The notes beneath the pieces were generated by a model, which saw only the letters and a list, made by a program, of their open reading frames with translations, searched no databases and had not been told where the DNA came from. Below, in pieces: positions 54,818 to 63,403 of a stretch of 64,000 bases of DNA. This DNA is from Ancylothrix sp. D3o. GTDB taxonomy: Bacteria > Cyanobacteriota > Cyanobacteriia > Cyanobacteriales > Oscillatoriaceae. The stretch covers positions 5,131 through 69,130 of the forward strand of contig NZ_JAMXEX010000010.1 in assembly GCF_025370775.1 (NCBI RefSeq). The letters are read 5' to 3'. Positions within the stretch are counted from its first letter, which is position 1; each line of letters opens with the position of its first letter. The translations under genes and the position numbers were made by a program.

Positions 54818-54949
54818 ATGGAATCTGCAACAGTTCTTAGCATTTCGATAGCCGTCGTCCTGGTTGCCCTCACCGGCTTCGCTATCTACACCTCTTTTGG
54901 CCCACCGTCTAAGGAACTTGCCGATCCGTTTGATGACCACGAAGATTAA
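54818..54949 (+). CDS. psbN: PsbN, PSII assembly factor
   Basis: 43 residues from ATG 54818: [20 protein letters not shown] (transmembrane), [20 protein letters not shown] and HED. The [15 protein letters not shown] tail is diagnostic for PsbN, which assists PSII assembly and repair rather than being a core subunit. Divergent from psbH; a strong terminator follows at 54981. Confidence 0.97.
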   Translation: MESATVLSISIAVVLVALTGFAIYTSFGPPSKELADPFDDHED

Positions 54950-54980
54950 GGCTTTTCATTTCTAAACTGGTTCATATAGC

Positions 54981-55014
54981 ATAGCCCGCCAACGCGGGCT
55001 ATTTAAGTTTTTTT
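54981..55014 (+). terminator. Rho-independent terminator of psbN
   Basis: ATAGCCCGC / GCGGGCTAT with a CAAC loop, then TTTAAGTTTTTTTT. Confidence 0.9.
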
Positions 55015-55141
55015 TGATCCTTGACATTTTGGGTAAAATGTGGTATCTGGGGCAGGGTTTTGTTGGTGGTTAAATGCCGGTGGTTAAAATCAGCCGGTTA
55101 AATGCTGATGCCTTTAGTGAGTCTTTTTGTTGGGGATTTTT

Positions 55142-55172
55142 TTGAACCGCAGATGAACGCAGATGGACGCAG
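55142..55172. repeat. Dispersed ACCGCAGATG repeat
   Basis: GAACCGCAGATG followed by AACGCAGATG and GACGCAG, another copy of the repeat seen at 23662, 48521 and 60481. Confidence 0.7.
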
Positions 55173-55269
55173 CCTGTAGTGCTCAGTAGATAGGTTAATT
55201 TTTCAACTAAATTTTCTCATTAGTCCGTAGGACTTTTTTCGTGTAGCCACCGATTAAAATCGGTGGATT

Positions 55270-58200
55270 CTAACGGTGAACTACGCTAAACCCGGCAATT
55301 TTCCAAGGCTGAATTGTCAAAAATTCCGAATTTTCTACCGTTCTTTCTAGGATATCCACCGGCCCGCAAATTTGCAACTCTAAATCACTCTTTAATTCCA
55401 ACTTTGTCACTTCCCCCTCACATTCATAACAGCGTAATATCCATTCTGCGGTATCTTCAGCTTTTTTAAACGCCATTAAAATTAAATTATCCGCCGATAA
55501 ATCTAGGAAACTCCCAGTCACCGGCAAATTTTGGTTATTTCCATTTGGCGATATTTCGCATACCAACAAAGGCAAATTTAACTCATATCCACGCTGTACA
55601 GTTTTTGCTTCTTTCCATGTGCCGGTGTGGGGGTAAATAGCATAGATAAATTCGTGAATTCCGAAATCTGCTTTTGGATCTGGCCATGTGGAACCTCTGA
55701 GCAAACTTAACCGTATTTGATGCGGTTTTGCATCATAGCCATACTTACAATTATTCAACAAACTGACACCATATTTTTCGGGGTTTTGTTGAGTTAAATC
55801 TCCCCAACGCATGGCGGGGACTTCCCATTTTGCTTTTTCGGCGGGTGTTTGCGGTTTGGTTGTTCGTTCAATGGCACCGGCTGCTATTTCGTAAGTCGCA
55901 AAGTCGGCTTCTAAATTTAAGGGAAAAGCGGCTTTTACTAAAATATGTCTTTCTTGCCAGTTTACGCGATTTTCTATTTTCAAAATCGGTGTCTCAACAT
56001 CCAAAACGTAATCTTGTTGAAATTCTGATTGGCCTATTTTTCGGACAACGCGCAACCTCTGCCTTATTGTGCCGGTTTCTATCCAAGCTATTGATGTTAA
56101 TTCTGGTGGCGGTAGGGGGTAATTTTCATAATTTGGGTCAATATTCCAAGCATCCCAATATTGCCCTTTATCTTCAAAGGCTTGTATTTGGTTAATCTCA
56201 GCTTCGCCGGCAATCTCTTTTTGGTTGATTTTGTCATACACGCTGACTAAATTGCCGGTTTTGGGGTTTACGTCTACTCGCAAAAATTTATTTTCCATCT
56301 GCCAATTTTGCTTGACATTTTCTGAAGATTTGGTTATGCTTGTCTCATAATGGAAAAGGTGCGCGCAAAAAAAAGAAGGTTCCTGTGGGCCATTAAAGCG
56401 AGTAAGCCAAAACAGGGCATAACCAACGGCGGGGATATCGTTAGCGAGAAAGAGAATTTTTGAGTCGTGGGAGAGTTGGCAAGGTAGAGGGTTTCCGGAG
56501 AAATCGCAAATTTGAAAATAGCCTTGAGTATCAGGTAGGGTAAGCGATACGACTTCTGAACGTTTCCAATTCAGGGAGTTAAAAATTACAATTGGTTTTG
56601 CATTGGGATGGGGAGGTTGGGGAAGTTGTATTTGGGAGGCGAGGGAATTTAACGCACTATATAATAGTGTGGTTGCGGTTTGTTCAACTTGTCGCCAGTC
56701 TTGGTTGGCATCGGTATAAACTTCGGGAATAGATGAACCGGGTAAGATATCGTGGAATTGGTTAAAGAGGGTTTTTTTCCAGCTTAGTTCGATTTCGGTT
56801 TTCGGGTAGTTTTTGCCGGTGGTGATGGTGGCGAGGCTAGAAAATAGTTCGGCTTGGTAAAGTAGGTTTTCAGATTGCCGGTTTTTTCGTTTTTGTTCGG
56901 CGTGGGTAGTATAGCATCCCCGGTGAAATTCGAGATAAAGTTCATCTTTCCAAATAGGGATAGGGTTGGAAGTGGGGGAGTCGGAATTTTGCTTGTTAGC
57001 AATTAGGGGATTTAGTCTTGTTTCGGCGGTTTGGCTGATTTCAGATTTCGGGATGTTTTGGCTGGCTTGAGATGAGGGTAAATTTTGGCTTGCTTGAGGT
57101 AATGCTGTTTCAGAAATAGCGGTTTGGCTGTTTTCAAATTCGGGTAAATTTTGGCTTTGTTGAGAGGAGGGTAAATTTTGGCTTGTTTTAGATGAGGCTG
57201 TTTCAGAAATAGCGGTTTGGCTGTTTTCAAATTCGGGTAAATTTTGGCTGGCTTGAGATGAGGGTAAATTTTGGCTTGTTTGAGATGCGGCTAAGCCAGA
57301 AACACCGGCATTTTCAACACCCGACAATCCACGAAAAACCTCAAACAAAAAATCCTCAACTTGGGTAAACTTCAAATCAGGGAAAAACGGCGATAACTTC
57401 CACCTATTCCCAACCTGCAACATATCACGAGACGGCCCGCCACCATGATCACCAACACCTGGTAGCCAAAGCGAATTTTTTAAGCCGGTTTGAGACTCCC
57501 ATTCTTGTGCATACTTAACCATTTTCACCGGCTCAATACTCTCGCCAATCAAAGCCGACATAAAACTAAAAATCTGCGTCCCATCCAAAGACTCCCACCA
57601 AAAAATCCCATAGGGAAACTTAGTCGTATCATTCCAGCGCAACTTTTGGGTGACAAAAAACTCCACTCCACCTTGTTTTAAAATTTGCGGAAGCGAAGCG
57701 CAAAACCCGAACGTATCAGGAACCCAACAAACGGACATCAACCGGCCAAATTTTTCCAAACAATAACGCTGCCCATACAAAACTTGCCGCACCAAAGACT
57801 CACCACCGATTAAATTCAAATCTGGCTCAACCCACATCCCTCCAACAACTTCCCAAACACCGGCTTTTACCTTTTCCTGAATTTGCAAAAATAAATCTGG
57901 CCTGTTTTTTTCCACCCACTCATAGAGTGCCGGTGTAGAATGAGAAAAAATTAAATCTGGAAAATCTTTTTGCAGACTTAACACCGATTCAAACGTTCTT
58001 TGCGCCGCTATCCACGTTTCAGAAACCGGCCATAACCAAGCTAAATCTAAATGTGCGTGCCCTACCAAGGATATTTTCTGCTTTTTCGGTGTCGGTAAAC
58101 CAATGTTTATCTCAATCTTCCCTTTATTTTCCTCTTCTTCTTTCCCCGTCTCTGCTTCTAAAATTTTGCGGCGAAACAAACTTAAAGACTCATTAAACTT

Positions 58201-58854
58201 ATCCCTATCTGGCAAACTTTCCCACTCTATTAATTCCGCCAAAACTGTTAGTAATTCAAGCTTGACAAATTTTGCCTCATCCCGTAGAGTATTCTCAGCG
58301 GCGCAGTTTACCAAATTTTGCTCATATTCCGCGTAAACGCAGTTTAGCTCATCAGCAAGGAAGCCAGGATCGAGGAAATTAGGGTTTGAACTCTCATAAA
58401 TACAGCTTGAACGAACAAGGGCACCCTTATCATGTCCGGGGCTAACCAACCTCAAAGCTATCACGAACTGATCACCCGGAGTTACCGAAGAACTTAAAAC
58501 AAGTCTAATTGAACAATCAAACAAATCACCCTGTTGTACCAAAGCCCCATTTACATAAACTTGAGCATCTTCAGCCCACCAAGCGAGACTCAAGCGTAAA
58601 CATAAATTGTGTAGCGGATAATTATGGAGATCCGGGGGAACAGTAATTTTTTGAGCTAACCAAAAAACTTGCCGGTTTGACTCCCAAGCGACATGACCCT
58701 TTTCATTTAAGCAAACAACCGGCCAAGAAGAAAAACTCGATGCAACCTCAGCAATAGTTAGATCATTGCGGGAAAAACGCCAACCGGCTTGGACATCCAA
58801 AACAGAAAGCCGGCGTAAGCGGTCGATAATTTCCGAAAAATCAGTAAAAACCAT
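55270..58854 (-). CDS. Alpha-mannosidase (glycoside hydrolase family 38)
   Basis: The ATG at 58854 has AGGGG 9 bases upstream (a TTG at 58860 is also in frame); 1194 residues. The GH38 catalytic domain starts near residue 265 with LVGHAHLDLAWLWPVSETW (zinc-ligand His and Asp), then GGMWVEPDLNLIGGESLVRQ and CWVPDTFGFCASLPQIL (nucleophile Asp region). The C-terminal half (about 640-1194) contains GH38-type beta-sandwich domains. A low-complexity insert at about 524-608, made of tandem Ser/Gln/Asn/Pro/Glu repeats, interrupts it. It hydrolyses alpha-mannosides; no signal peptide is evident, so a cytoplasmic role is likely. Confidence 0.92.
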   Translation of the reverse strand: MVFTDFSEIIDRLRRLSVLDVQAGWRFSRNDLTIAEVASSFSSWPVVCLNEKGHVAWESNRQVFWLAQKITVPPDLHNYPLHNLCLRLSLAWWAEDAQVYVNGALVQQGDLFDCSIRLVLSSSVTPGDQFVIALRLVSPGHDKGALVRSSCIYESSNPNFLDPGFLADELNCVYAEYEQNLVNCAAENTLRDEAKFVKLELLTVLAELIEWESLPDRDKFNESLSLFRRKILEAETGKEEEENKGKIEINIGLPTPKKQKISLVGHAHLDLAWLWPVSETWIAAQRTFESVLSLQKDFPDLIFSHSTPALYEWVEKNRPDLFLQIQEKVKAGVWEVVGGMWVEPDLNLIGGESLVRQVLYGQRYCLEKFGRLMSVCWVPDTFGFCASLPQILKQGGVEFFVTQKLRWNDTTKFPYGIFWWESLDGTQIFSFMSALIGESIEPVKMVKYAQEWESQTGLKNSLWLPGVGDHGGGPSRDMLQVGNRWKLSPFFPDLKFTQVEDFLFEVFRGLSGVENAGVSGLAASQTSQNLPSSQASQNLPEFENSQTAISETASSKTSQNLPSSQQSQNLPEFENSQTAISETALPQASQNLPSSQASQNIPKSEISQTAETRLNPLIANKQNSDSPTSNPIPIWKDELYLEFHRGCYTTHAEQKRKNRQSENLLYQAELFSSLATITTGKNYPKTEIELSWKKTLFNQFHDILPGSSIPEVYTDANQDWRQVEQTATTLLYSALNSLASQIQLPQPPHPNAKPIVIFNSLNWKRSEVVSLTLPDTQGYFQICDFSGNPLPCQLSHDSKILFLANDIPAVGYALFWLTRFNGPQEPSFFCAHLFHYETSITKSSENVKQNWQMENKFLRVDVNPKTGNLVSVYDKINQKEIAGEAEINQIQAFEDKGQYWDAWNIDPNYENYPLPPPELTSIAWIETGTIRQRLRVVRKIGQSEFQQDYVLDVETPILKIENRVNWQERHILVKAAFPLNLEADFATYEIAAGAIERTTKPQTPAEKAKWEVPAMRWGDLTQQNPEKYGVSLLNNCKYGYDAKPHQIRLSLLRGSTWPDPKADFGIHEFIYAIYPHTGTWKEAKTVQRGYELNLPLLVCEISPNGNNQNLPVTGSFLDLSADNLILMAFKKAEDTAEWILRCYECEGEVTKLELKSDLELQICGPVDILERTVENSEFLTIQPWKIAGFSVVHR
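57030..57285. repeat. 93-bp tandem repeats inside the alpha-mannosidase gene
   Basis: About 2.7 copies of a 93-bp unit (31 residues, SQNLPSSQASQNLP, then EFENSQTAISETA). The first two copies are nearly identical and the third diverges. Within each unit a shorter SQNLP half-repeat recurs. In-frame, so it adds a flexible insert without breaking the gene. Confidence 0.85.
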
Positions 58855-58917
58855 CTCCAAAAACCCCTGCGATGCCTCAAAATAGAATAGTCGGCTGAGG
58901 ATAGGCCAGTAAAAAAT

Positions 58918-60453
58918 ATGATTGACTCAACTAGCCCTTATAAAAGCAGAATATTTAACTTTCTCAATCAGCAAACGCACCGGCTCGCCGAGAAATGTCA
59001 GCAAGCAGCCAGACATTTCAAAATTGCCGCCGAGTGGGGAATTCAAGCCGTAGTGTATTCCCTGCAAGCCATAGTAGAAAGTGTACAACAAGCCGGGAAA
59101 CAACTCCCAACCACTCCCCAACCAGAAAACGCAAAGCTACCCGAAACTAAAATAAGCCAAAACGACGAACCCCTCGCCGCCGATAACCCGATTCAAAAAG
59201 TAATAGAAGCAGCCAGAGAGATACCACTTAACGAAGATTTTGTCAAGAAGACTTTATTTTCCGTAACAAAACAAGCCGGTGTCAGCCAAAACCCCATTCA
59301 AGCAGTCGCCTCACTGCGGGAAAGAAAAACCCTCGTCTTAATTTCAGCCGACAACGAAATTTTAGACATCCTCAACCACAGCCAACAGCAAAAACTGCGG
59401 CAAAAAATCTTAGCCGAAACCGCTTACTATGCTCGTCACCGGCGCCAAAACGAAATTCAAAAATTACCAGAAAATTCTCCAAAGCCAACCCAAACTCAAC
59501 AACTTGCGCCAGCCTCACCCTTAAACGAAATTCAAACTTGGGTAAAAACCGGCCCGATAGGAGTTGCTTTTAATATTATCCAAGATGCAGCAATCATAGC
59601 CAATCCCAAAAATATCCTCGAAGAAACCCAAAACAGCAAGAGCGAAATTAACCCCTACGAAACAATTAAACAAAACTTGCTACCGCCGGCAAAAGCAGCC
59701 ATAGAAAACTCGATCCAAGCCATACAAAATTTTAACCTACCAAGTCCTGAAAGCCTGCAAACCAGCCTTAGCCAAACCAGCCAAAGCATCCTAAATCAAA
59801 TCAAACAAATAGCAGTAGACTTAGTAACAGATCCCCTACCAAACCCAGAAACAACCGCCGAAACAGAAAGCCCTAAAATCCAAACATTCCTGCAAACCAC
59901 CGTTGATTACTTCTTAGGAGAAAACCGCGAAAAACTTTTTCAAACCGGCCAAGAAGACTTGACAAAATTAGCCAAACTTGATAAAAAAGAAAGCCAAAAC
60001 TTAGCCGGTTCGCAACCCCTAACCCAACCCTGGCTATCCTTCCAAGACTTATTTGGAAAAACCCCAACCTTAGCCACAACAAACTCAACCCAAATACCCC
60101 TCACAGAAAAACCCTCCCTAATCTACCCCAAACCAGAAAAAATTGAATTTGGAGAAACTCTACAAAAAATTAACCAAACTACCCGCAAAAAAACAACCGC
60201 TAAAAAACCCAAAGCTACCACAGCTTTAAAAACCACCAAAAAACCAACCACCAAAACTGAAACCAGCCAAACTATTGAAACCAAAAAAACAACCAAAGTC
60301 GAACATACCCCCGACTGGATAGATATCAAAGCTACTTCTATCGGTTATGTTAAGCATCCCCTAGAATCTTTGCTGGAATGGGTAGACAAGGCTTTACTCT
60401 TTTTGGAAGAGGTTATCCTTGCTGTTTTGCAGTGGATTAAAAAATCTAGGTAA
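58918..60453 (+). CDS. Hypothetical protein with Lys/Thr-rich C-terminal segment
   Basis: 511 residues, divergent from the mannosidase gene (starts 64 bases apart). N-terminal helices (NQQTHRLAEKCQQAARHFKI, then AAEWGIQAVVYSLQAIVESV) are followed by a conserved-looking stretch (VASLRERKTLVLISADNEIL, ILAETAYYARHRRQ), a long Ser/Gln/Pro linker, a basic Lys/Thr segment (about 400-460) and a final hydrophobic helix (LLEWVDKALLFLEEVILAVL). The layout suggests a membrane-associated protein with disordered middle. No family recognised. Confidence 0.6.
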   Translation: MIDSTSPYKSRIFNFLNQQTHRLAEKCQQAARHFKIAAEWGIQAVVYSLQAIVESVQQAGKQLPTTPQPENAKLPETKISQNDEPLAADNPIQKVIEAAREIPLNEDFVKKTLFSVTKQAGVSQNPIQAVASLRERKTLVLISADNEILDILNHSQQQKLRQKILAETAYYARHRRQNEIQKLPENSPKPTQTQQLAPASPLNEIQTWVKTGPIGVAFNIIQDAAIIANPKNILEETQNSKSEINPYETIKQNLLPPAKAAIENSIQAIQNFNLPSPESLQTSLSQTSQSILNQIKQIAVDLVTDPLPNPETTAETESPKIQTFLQTTVDYFLGENREKLFQTGQEDLTKLAKLDKKESQNLAGSQPLTQPWLSFQDLFGKTPTLATTNSTQIPLTEKPSLIYPKPEKIEFGETLQKINQTTRKKTTAKKPKATTALKTTKKPTTKTETSQTIETKKTTKVEHTPDWIDIKATSIGYVKHPLESLLEWVDKALLFLEEVILAVLQWIKKSR

Positions 60454-60480
60454 TTCTACTTTTGATTGAGGAGGGGATTT

Positions 60481-60547
60481 TAAACCGCAGATGTTAGGCG
60501 TAGCCGCGCGTAGCGCTACGCAGATGAACGCAGATGAATACAGATAG
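60481..60547. repeat. ACCGCAGATG repeat with a nested GCGTAGCG palindrome
   Basis: AAACCGCAGATG, then an inserted GCGTAGCC...GCGTAGCGCTACG segment, then GCAGATGAACGCAGATGAA. The GCGTAGCG element resembles the one nested in repeat copy B at 43808. Confidence 0.75.
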
Positions 60548-60740
60548 GTTATTTGTTGGGGGTTGACGGGGGTGGAAGGTTATAAATAGGAAAGAATTAC
60601 TTAGCACATTTTTCTGTTTTTGTCAACTTAACTGTTTCAGTGACAAGTCCTAGCTCTTAGAGCACCATCTTCCGGTATTATAAAAAAGCCGGCATCCCGG
60701 TAAAACCCCAAACAGAAATCATCAGCTCGGAGAAATTTCA

Positions 60741-60860
60741 ATGATCACGCTAAAAATCATCGTTTATATCGTAGTATCTTTCTTTGTTGGCTTGTTCGTC
60801 TTTGGTTTCTTGTCTAACGACCCTTCACGGAACCCCAACCGCCGCGACTTGTCTGAATAA
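60741..60860 (+). CDS. psbI: Photosystem II reaction-centre protein PsbI
   Basis: 39 residues from ATG 60741: [20 protein letters not shown], then [19 protein letters not shown]. One transmembrane helix and the diagnostic [16 protein letters not shown] tail. PsbI sits beside D1 and CP43 and helps early PSII assembly. Upstream is GGAGAAATTTCA, a good ribosome site. It is a single gene on the plus strand. Confidence 0.97.
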   Translation: MITLKIIVYIVVSFFVGLFVFGFLSNDPSRNPNRRDLSE

Positions 60861-60985
60861 ACCAGTCTTATCTCATTCTTAAAAATGCCTCAGACCGGCA
60901 GATCGCTTAAGCGAACGCCCGCAACAAAACCATGCGGTTGAGGCTATCCGTCTGGGCTGTCCGTTGAATAACAAAAAACAGATAT

Positions 60986-63280
60986 ATGCCCTATCCGGTA
61001 ATGCCGCCCGAACCGCCGGCACAGGTTAAAATTTCAGAATATAACCCTAACCCCGCCGCCGCACCGGCAACCCCAGCAGCGACGGGGATATTTATCCCAT
61101 CTCCCCCCGAAACCCTCCAAAACAGTCAACTACCCGCACTCCAAAAAACCACCGCCGCCAACCTCAAACCTTCCGAAGAAATAACCCTCGAATGGACAAA
61201 ACCGGCCTTTGCCCTTCCTTCATTGCCACCCGCAACAGCCAATTTTGAGCCAATAACAACAGATTTTAAATCCTCGTACTCCCCCTCATCCCCTCCCTCT
61301 TCAACCACCCTAGAAACTAAAATTGCTGCTACAGACGCAACATTTACCCAACCCATCGTCCCCATCCCTGTAGCGCAGATCACCCCAACCGGCCCCTATA
61401 AAAAGACCGTCCCCACCCAAACCAAACTACCCCTCGGATATCAAGACGTCGTAGAACTCACAGCAGACCGGCAAGAGTATGATGTCGAAAGACAACTCGT
61501 AACCGCCGAAGGCAACGTGATCATGCGCGTTCGCGGTTCCATACTCGACGCCGACCGCGCTATTATTAACCTGCAAACTCGAACCGCCATCGCCACCGGC
61601 AACGTCGCCTTTAGACGCGGCCAACAAATACTACGCGGAAACCGCTTTGAATACGACTTCATCGCCAACACCGGCACAGTTGGCGGCGCCAGCGGCGAAC
61701 TCTACACCGTCACCAGCGGTAGCGACTTCACCCCCAGCCTCCCCACCGACGTCACCCCCGGAGTCTTCCTCGAAAGACCCCTAAGCGACCGCATCCTCGC
61801 TAACCAACCCCTCGAAAACGTCGCCGAAGTCCCCGGCGGTATCACCACCGTCATCGGTTCCGGGGAAGGCCAGACAGCCGGCCAAACCGGCCAACTCCGC
61901 CGCCTCCGCTACCAAGCCGAAAAACTCGACTTCACCCCCGAAGGCGGAATAGCTACAAACATCCGCATCACCAACGACCCCTTTTCACCCCCCGAACTCG
62001 AAATCAGAGCCAATACAGCCCGATTTCGCCGCGTAAGCCCATTAATTGATGAAATCGTAGCAGACAATCCCCGCCTAGTATTCGACCAAGGCTTTAGCTT
62101 GCCGGTGTTTCCCAACCGCCTCACCATTGACCGCCGCGAACGTAGACCTTCACTGATCAGCTTTGGTTACGACGAACCAGACAGAGGCGGACTCTACGCA
62201 GAAGCCAACTTCACCATCTTTTCTCAACCGGGGTTTCGCTTCACCCTTACGCCCCAATACTATATTCAACGCAGCATATCTCAAGGCTTCAACGACCCTC
62301 TTTCAATTTTTGGCTTAAAAGCCAGACTCGACGCCACCCTTGGCCCCCGCACCACCCTGAGAGGCTCAGCCATTTTTACCAGCCTCAACCTAAACGAAAT
62401 AGACACAAATTTAAGGGCCAGTTTACGCCTGCGTCAACTCGTGGGAACCCATACCCTCACCGGAGAATACTCTTACCGCGACCGTTTATTTAACGGATCT
62501 CTGGGATATCAAACCGTCCAACAAACCATAGGGGCGATCTTAACTTCCCCCGCCATTCCGCTTGGAAACACCGGCATTAATCTCAGCTACCAAGCCGCTG
62601 CACAATATATTAATGCCGATACAGACCGCTTAGATTTACTTGAGCCAATTCGAGATAATAACCGTATCAACTTAGGCCGGTTTCAAGCAAGCGCCGCACT
62701 TTCTCGCGGTATTCGCCTTTGGAGAGGTCAAGGCTTACCCGCCACACCCACCGAAGGATTAAGATATACCCCCACACCAATCGTGCCTTATTTACAACTC
62801 GTCTTAGGTGTGCGCGGGGTGGCCGGTTATTATAGCAATGGCGAAAATCAATCTTCCCTGACAGGTACGGTGGGAATTGTTGGACAAATTGGCAATTTTT
62901 CGAGAGATTGGTTAGATTACACCGGCTTTAATTTAAGTTACTCGCAAATTTTCCCTACCGGCGAATCACCATTTTTGTTTGATAGGGTCGCCGATGTGCG
63001 CGTTTTGGGGGCCGGTATTGTTCAACAAATTTATGGGCCGTTTCGGCTGGGTATTCAAACGGCGATTAATTTAGATACCAGTCAACAAATTAGCACCGAT
63101 TATATTTTAGAGTACAGCCGTCGTACTTATGGCATCATCTTGCGTTACAATCCAGTGCGGGAAACTGGGTCTGTTACCTTACGAATCAGTGATTTTAACT
63201 GGACGGGTGGCCCTGAACCTTTTTCTGGGATTGATGACGTCCGTTCGGTGGAAGGTGGTGTCCGCCGCGATTATGATTGA
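60986..63280 (+). CDS. DUF3769 outer-membrane protein (LptD/OstA-like)
   Basis: 764 residues. A Pro/Ala/Thr-rich N-terminus (1-150, no clear signal peptide) precedes an OstA/LptA-like beta-jellyroll (about 150-220: VELTADRQEYDVERQLVTAE, GNVIMRVRGSILDADRA, GNVAFRRGQQILRGNRFEYD). About 300-764 is rich in alternating beta strands ending in a C-terminal barrel (ILRYNPVRETGSVTLRISDF). This matches the cyanobacterial DUF3769 family, the likely LptD counterpart that inserts lipopolysaccharide into the outer membrane. No other Lpt gene is nearby. The start ATG has no obvious ribosome site, so an upstream signal peptide could be missed. Confidence 0.82.
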   Translation: MPYPVMPPEPPAQVKISEYNPNPAAAPATPAATGIFIPSPPETLQNSQLPALQKTTAANLKPSEEITLEWTKPAFALPSLPPATANFEPITTDFKSSYSPSSPPSSTTLETKIAATDATFTQPIVPIPVAQITPTGPYKKTVPTQTKLPLGYQDVVELTADRQEYDVERQLVTAEGNVIMRVRGSILDADRAIINLQTRTAIATGNVAFRRGQQILRGNRFEYDFIANTGTVGGASGELYTVTSGSDFTPSLPTDVTPGVFLERPLSDRILANQPLENVAEVPGGITTVIGSGEGQTAGQTGQLRRLRYQAEKLDFTPEGGIATNIRITNDPFSPPELEIRANTARFRRVSPLIDEIVADNPRLVFDQGFSLPVFPNRLTIDRRERRPSLISFGYDEPDRGGLYAEANFTIFSQPGFRFTLTPQYYIQRSISQGFNDPLSIFGLKARLDATLGPRTTLRGSAIFTSLNLNEIDTNLRASLRLRQLVGTHTLTGEYSYRDRLFNGSLGYQTVQQTIGAILTSPAIPLGNTGINLSYQAAAQYINADTDRLDLLEPIRDNNRINLGRFQASAALSRGIRLWRGQGLPATPTEGLRYTPTPIVPYLQLVLGVRGVAGYYSNGENQSSLTGTVGIVGQIGNFSRDWLDYTGFNLSYSQIFPTGESPFLFDRVADVRVLGAGIVQQIYGPFRLGIQTAINLDTSQQISTDYILEYSRRTYGIILRYNPVRETGSVTLRISDFNWTGGPEPFSGIDDVRSVEGGVRRDYD

Positions 63281-63352
63281 GGCAGGATAAAAATAGATTT
63301 TACAGTCAGTTTGGGAGGGTCAAACTATCCCAAAATCAGAAAAGTTAACTTT

Positions 63353-63387
63353 AAAATCTAAAATCTAAAATCTAAAATCTAAAATTT
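63353..63387. repeat. Heptameric short tandem repeat (AAAATCT x4 plus AAAATTT)
   Basis: Four exact AAAATCT heptamers (63353-63380) and one variant AAAATTT, between the DUF3769 gene and the last gene. Confidence 0.9.
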
Positions 63388-63403
63388 AAAAATCGCTACA
63401 GCG

